NCBI GenBank assembly: GCA_966250015.1
Contig: CBINFS010000042.1
Coordinates: forward strand, 1 to 29,110
Source of the DNA: CBINFS01 sp966250015
GTDB taxonomy: Bacteria; Bacteroidota; Rhodothermia; Rhodothermales; DASSAV01
DNA: 29,110 bases
Reading direction: 5' to 3'
Shown here piece by piece: positions 26,413 through 29,110 of the stretch (position 1 is the stretch's first letter; each line of letters starts with the position of its first letter). The position numbers and the translations under genes are program-made. A model generated the notes under the pieces. That model had not been told where the DNA came from and ran no database searches. It saw only the letters and a program-made list of their open reading frames with translations.

Positions 26413-26915
26413 GTACGCTAGTGCTGGGGCTCGGGAATGCCATCCTGAGCGACGACGGAGTGGGGATCCGGGTGGCGGAGGCTGTAAGGGCCCGGTTGCC
26501 GGAAGATGCGGGCGTGGAGGTACGCGAGGTCTGCATCGGCGGGCTTCGATTGATGGAAGAAATGATCGGGTACGACCACGTGATTCTCATCGATTCGTAC
26601 CTGTCGCCCGGGGGGAAGCCGGGCGACTTCCGTCGGTTGACGCTGGATGACCTGCGTTCGGTTACGCCGACCGAGCACAGCTTTTCCCCACACGACGCGA
26701 GCCTGACCGTTGCGTACGACATGGGGCTCCGGATGGGCCTTCCGCTACCGGAAACTGTATCGATCTACGCGATCGAAGCAACGAACGTTACGGACTTTAG
26801 CGAGCAGCTGACGCCGGAAGTCGAGCAGGCGGTTGAGCGGGTAACGGAAGCCGTACTCGACGAGCTGGCGGAAACGGCGGCACGCGCGCCCAAACCTGGT
26901 ATCAACGCACCCTGA
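26409..26915 (+). CDS. Hydrogenase maturation endopeptidase (HyaD/HybD-type)
   Basis: The 168-residue protease removes the C-terminal peptide of the large subunit once Ni is inserted. It starts LVLGLGNAILSDDGVG (D16 at the usual Glu16 metal position), with LIDSYL (D62) and SPHDASL (H95), matching the Glu/Asp/His triad that senses Ni in HybD. The Glu-to-Asp change at 16 is mild. It overlaps the large subunit stop by 4 bases, which couples it to its substrate. The C-terminal Ala/Lys/Pro-rich end is slightly longer than usual. Confidence 0.92.
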   Translation: MSTLVLGLGNAILSDDGVGIRVAEAVRARLPEDAGVEVREVCIGGLRLMEEMIGYDHVILIDSYLSPGGKPGDFRRLTLDDLRSVTPTEHSFSPHDASLTVAYDMGLRMGLPLPETVSIYAIEATNVTDFSEQLTPEVEQAVERVTEAVLDELAETAARAPKPGINAP

Positions 26916-26927
26916 TCGGATAAGAAT

Positions 26928-27431
26928 ATGATCTCACCTGAAGTGCTTCGCCGGTATCCCTTTTTTGCCGGATTCGACAACGACCACATTGTGAAGCTCG
27001 CCGAGACCGCCAACGAACGAACGGTCGAGCCCGAGCACGTTTTCTTCGAAGACACCGGCAAGGTAGAGTCGTTCTACCTGCTCCTCGAAGGAGAGGTCGC
27101 CATTTACATGGACCTCCCGGATCGGGCGGCTTCGCAGAGCATCTACCAGCAGCTTACGAGAGACCTGCACACCACGCGCATCGTGACTGCGACGGTGACT
27201 GCCGGTGAGGTTTTCGGCTGGTCGTCGCTGGTGCCGCCGCACGATTCTACAGCCAGTGCAAAAGCCCTCTCGACCTGCCGCGTCGCCCAGTTCGACGCCA
27301 GCCGGATCCTGAACCTGATGGCACAGGACTGTCGGTTCGGTTTCCTCATGATGCAGCGAGTCGCCGCGCTGATACGGGACCGCCTCCGCGACAGCCGCCT
27401 CGAGACCCTCGTGTACTTTGCCACAGAGTGA
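26928..27431 (+). CDS. Stand-alone cyclic-nucleotide-binding-domain protein
   Basis: The 167-residue protein is a CRP-like CNB fold and little else. It shows FFAGFDNDHIVKLAE at the start, FYLLLEGEVAIYMD, an insertion about 65-85 with GEVFGWSSLVPP as the phosphate-binding-cassette region (normally GE...G/A...R/S A), and RVAQFDASRILNLM. A long C-terminal helix carries many Arg (RVAALIRDRLRDSRLETL). There is no helix-turn-helix after the CNB domain, so it is not a CRP/FNR transcription factor. I infer a ligand-responsive partner or adaptor for the hydrogenase; cAMP binding itself is not certain. It lies between the protease and hypA with 12-base gaps on both sides. Confidence 0.85.
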   Translation: MISPEVLRRYPFFAGFDNDHIVKLAETANERTVEPEHVFFEDTGKVESFYLLLEGEVAIYMDLPDRAASQSIYQQLTRDLHTTRIVTATVTAGEVFGWSSLVPPHDSTASAKALSTCRVAQFDASRILNLMAQDCRFGFLMMQRVAALIRDRLRDSRLETLVYFATE

Positions 27432-27443
27432 GGCGCCAGACGT

Positions 27444-27806
27444 ATGCATGAGCTGGGCGTAACGAAAACACTTCTCGAAACCGTTCTGCAGCACGCTGAG
27501 CGGGCAGGGGCTGCACGCGTGGACACGGTCAACCTGGTCATCGGCGACCTGTCGAGCTACGTCGACGAATCCGTCCAGTTCTATTGGGACCTGATCACCG
27601 TCGGTACGCCGGCAGAGGGGTCCCGGCTCGAGTTCGAACGCGTACCGGCCGAGTTTACCTGCCGGACGTGCGGCCACAAATTCGCGCCCGACGGCGTCTC
27701 GTTCCGATGCCCCCAATGCACGAGCAACGACGTAGCCGTAACCGGTGGGCAAGAGTTTTTAATCGATTCCATCACCGTCCTGGACCCGGAGGACCTGAAA
27801 CCATGA
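27444..27806 (+). CDS. hypA: Hydrogenase nickel-incorporation protein HypA
   Basis: HypA delivers nickel to the large subunit together with HypB. The 120 residues start MHELGV; His 2 is the Ni ligand, which fixes the start at 27444. The zinc site is complete (C73, C76 and C89, C92 in CRTC...CPQC). Length is normal. The stop overlaps hypB by ATGA. Confidence 0.96.
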   Translation: MHELGVTKTLLETVLQHAERAGAARVDTVNLVIGDLSSYVDESVQFYWDLITVGTPAEGSRLEFERVPAEFTCRTCGHKFAPDGVSFRCPQCTSNDVAVTGGQEFLIDSITVLDPEDLKP

Positions 27807-28486
27807 CACGAGCCGTTTCCATCGTCGAACCCATCCTGAATGCGAACGACCAGCTTGCCGAGATAAACCGCTCGTTCTTCGATCGTGCAGGCACGTTTGC
27901 CCTGAACGTCATGGCATCCCCCGGCGCAGGGAAGACGAGCCTGATCCTCGAAACGATCGAGGCGCTCAAGGACACGTATCGGATAGGGGTGGTCAACGGC
28001 GACGTCGCGCCGCTCGACGCCGAAAAAGTGGCGGCAAAGGACATTTTCGCGGCGAACATCAACACCGGCGGGTCGTGCCACCTCGACGCACGAATGGTCA
28101 ACCGGGCACTTCCCGACATTCCACTCGACGAGATCGACCTGCTCATCATCGAAAACGTCGGCAACCTGATCTGCCCGGCCGGCTTTTCACTGGGAACGCA
28201 CCGGAGCGTGCTCGTGGCCAGCATTCCCGAAGGGGACGACAAGCCGTACAAGTACCCGAAGATGTACCGCGGGGTCGACGTGCTGGTCGTCAACAAGATC
28301 GACTTGCTCCCCTACGTGCCCTTCGACCTCAAGTACTTCCAGGAAGGCGTACGCATCCTCAACCCTGATCTGAAAGCCTTCCGCGTGTCGTGCGTGACGC
28401 AGGAAGGGCTGGACGGGTGGTTCGAATGGCTGGAAAACGAGCTTGCCGCCCACCGGGCCGCGGCGTTGGAAGGCGTCGCGCCGTGA
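27803..28486 (+). CDS. hypB: Hydrogenase nickel-incorporation GTPase HypB
   Basis: HypB hydrolyses GTP to drive Ni insertion. The 227-residue product has the P-loop ASPGAGKTS (38-46), a Walker-type ENVGNLICPAG segment with metal Cys 124, and CHLDA (C92, H93) of the G-domain metal site. NKIDLLPYVPFD follows as the guanine-specificity motif. It lacks the His-rich or CXXCGC N-terminal Ni-store found in some homologues, so it is the short form. It is the last gene of the operon. Confidence 0.96.
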   Translation: MTRAVSIVEPILNANDQLAEINRSFFDRAGTFALNVMASPGAGKTSLILETIEALKDTYRIGVVNGDVAPLDAEKVAAKDIFAANINTGGSCHLDARMVNRALPDIPLDEIDLLIIENVGNLICPAGFSLGTHRSVLVASIPEGDDKPYKYPKMYRGVDVLVVNKIDLLPYVPFDLKYFQEGVRILNPDLKAFRVSCVTQEGLDGWFEWLENELAAHRAAALEGVAP

Positions 28487-28506
28487 TTATGCTCTTCGGG
28501 AAAAAC

Positions 28507-28547
28507 AACCGTCTGCAGATGGGTCAGATGTGCGCGGATGGTTTTTT
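28507..28547 (+). terminator. Possible terminator after hypB
   Basis: AACCGTC (28507-28513) can pair with GATGGTT (28537-28543), one G-T pair included, and four T follow directly (28544-28547). The loop is long (23 bases), so the hairpin is weak. It begins 20 bases after the hypB stop. Confidence 0.35.
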
Positions 28548-28552
28548 GTGTT

Positions 28553-28735
28553 GATGTGGACCGAAGGCGGGACGCTCAATGCTACTAAAGACCCAACCCA
28601 AAATGTCATCTCCGCGAAGGCGGAGATCCAGGAAAACGTACAGCGATCCTTCACCTTTCTGCCTTGAATAGCTCTTGAATGGATTTACTTCGTCAGTCGC
28701 GAAGCTCGTGTCGGCTCGGGGGCCGGAATGACGTT
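28553..28735. repeat. Composite dispersed repeat, copy 2
   Basis: It has the same order of blocks as copy 1 near 9740. GATGTGGACCGAAGGCGG begins it (28553), the ATCTCCGC/GCGGAGAT hairpin block is at 28605-28639 (35 bases against 34 in copy 1), and the identical 19-base block GATTTACTTCGTCAGTCGC is at 28682-28700. A GGAATGACG end follows. The regions between the blocks differ, so only parts are conserved. Confidence 0.8.
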
Positions 28736-28980
28736 TTGTTAAGGTGTGTGGCAAAAGGAATAATCCAGCCATTGGATAGGTTTGCCACATTGTTTTCTCC
28801 TGGCGCCAATTCTGAAATCGCCGGGCTGTGCGTCGGGGATCCATCGCGCGTTTAGCGAACGGCGCTTGCGGTACGACCTGTCTACACTAGCACCAAGCAA
28901 TCCGCGCCGTTCGGTACGGGCCGTGGGTATCTTGGGGAAGAGATGGATCCGTGCGTTTTCGATTTCAAAGGGGTTTTCTG

Positions 28981-29056
28981 CTTCTCTTTTGACCCGGCAA
29001 AAGAGAAGGAAATATCTACCCCTCAGTCGCTTCGCGACAGCTCCCCTGTCCAGGGG
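28981..29056. repeat. Tandem hairpins from a dispersed repeat
   Basis: CTTCTCTTTTG (28981-28991) and CAAAAGAGAAG (28998-29008) form a perfect 11-bp stem with loop ACCCGG. Next come GTCGC-TTC-GCGAC (29026-29038) and CCCCT-GTCC-AGGGG (29043-29056). They look like genome repeats rather than a terminator, since no gene ends just upstream. Confidence 0.6.
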
Positions 29057-29089
29057 CATTTCTTTCTATCACCGCTAGAGGAAGCCAGA

Positions 29090-29110
29090 TGGGCTGCACT
29101 TCGGGAAGAT
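29090..29110. repeat. Partial dispersed repeat cut by window end
   Basis: GGGCTGCACTTCGGGAAGAT nearly matches GGCTGCACTTCGGAAAGATC at 9993-10012, which leads into the nested inverted-repeat element. The window ends inside this second copy, so its right part is not visible. Confidence 0.65.

Larger units (their letters stand above)
28487..29110. other. Non-coding repeat region at window end
   Basis: This 624-base stretch holds no convincing gene. Copy 2 of the composite repeat occupies 28553-28735. Two further hairpins (28981-29008 and 29026-29056) and the start of a third dispersed repeat (29090-29110) follow. The region looks like a patchwork of dispersed elements. The short open frames read across it are repeat translations. 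Confidence 0.7.

Noticed and set aside
28524..28844. 106-codon - strand frame downstream of hypB
   Set aside because: It reads through the same repeat (LDLRLRGDD) and has no start signal or familiar domain.

Overview
The window is about 60% GC, densely coded bacterial DNA. The mix of genes points to a sugar-degrading member of the Fibrobacteres-Chlorobi-Bacteroidota superphylum, possibly a Rhodothermota-like lineage. Clues are tandem Tat-exported Gfo/Idh/MocA oxidoreductases, a DUF1080 lipoprotein, a PmoA/DUF6807 lipoprotein, and GTCATCTCCGCGAAGGCGGAGATCC-type dispersed repeats. The lineage is an inference; no rRNA or tRNA gene was seen.

Region A (277-8877, + strand) is an extracytoplasmic sugar-oxidation locus. 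It has a DUF1080 (3-keto-disaccharide hydrolase) lipoprotein, a Tat-exported TIM-barrel isomerase/epimerase, four consecutive Tat-exported Gfo/Idh/MocA oxidoreductases and a DUF6807 lipoprotein. The first oxidoreductase gene is split by an in-frame TAG. A strong hairpin at 7658-7680 closes the oxidoreductase run.

Region B (8893-12870) holds an XRE-cupin regulator (- strand), a 750-bp repeat-rich spacer, a DlgD/YiaK-type 2,3-diketo-L-gulonate reductase, a structured spacer with alternative hairpins, and an unrecognised three-TM membrane protein.

Region C (12874-18912, - strand) is an aminotransferase followed by hypF, hypC, hypD and hypE, with overlaps from hypC onward. Region D (19553-28486, + strand) is a ten-gene operon hdrC-hdrB-hdrA-mvhD-mvhG-mvhA-protease-CNB protein-hypA-hypB. 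Together C and D encode a complete HdrABC-MvhADG-type [NiFe] hydrogenase/heterodisulfide reductase-like electron-bifurcating complex. They also supply every core maturation factor (HypA-F plus the endopeptidase). The hydrogenase would couple H2 to ferredoxin and to an unidentified second partner at HdrB. The partner is probably not CoM-S-S-CoB, since nothing else here looks methanogenic.

Region E (28487-29110) is non-coding and made of dispersed repeats related to those at 9740-10130; the window ends inside one of them.
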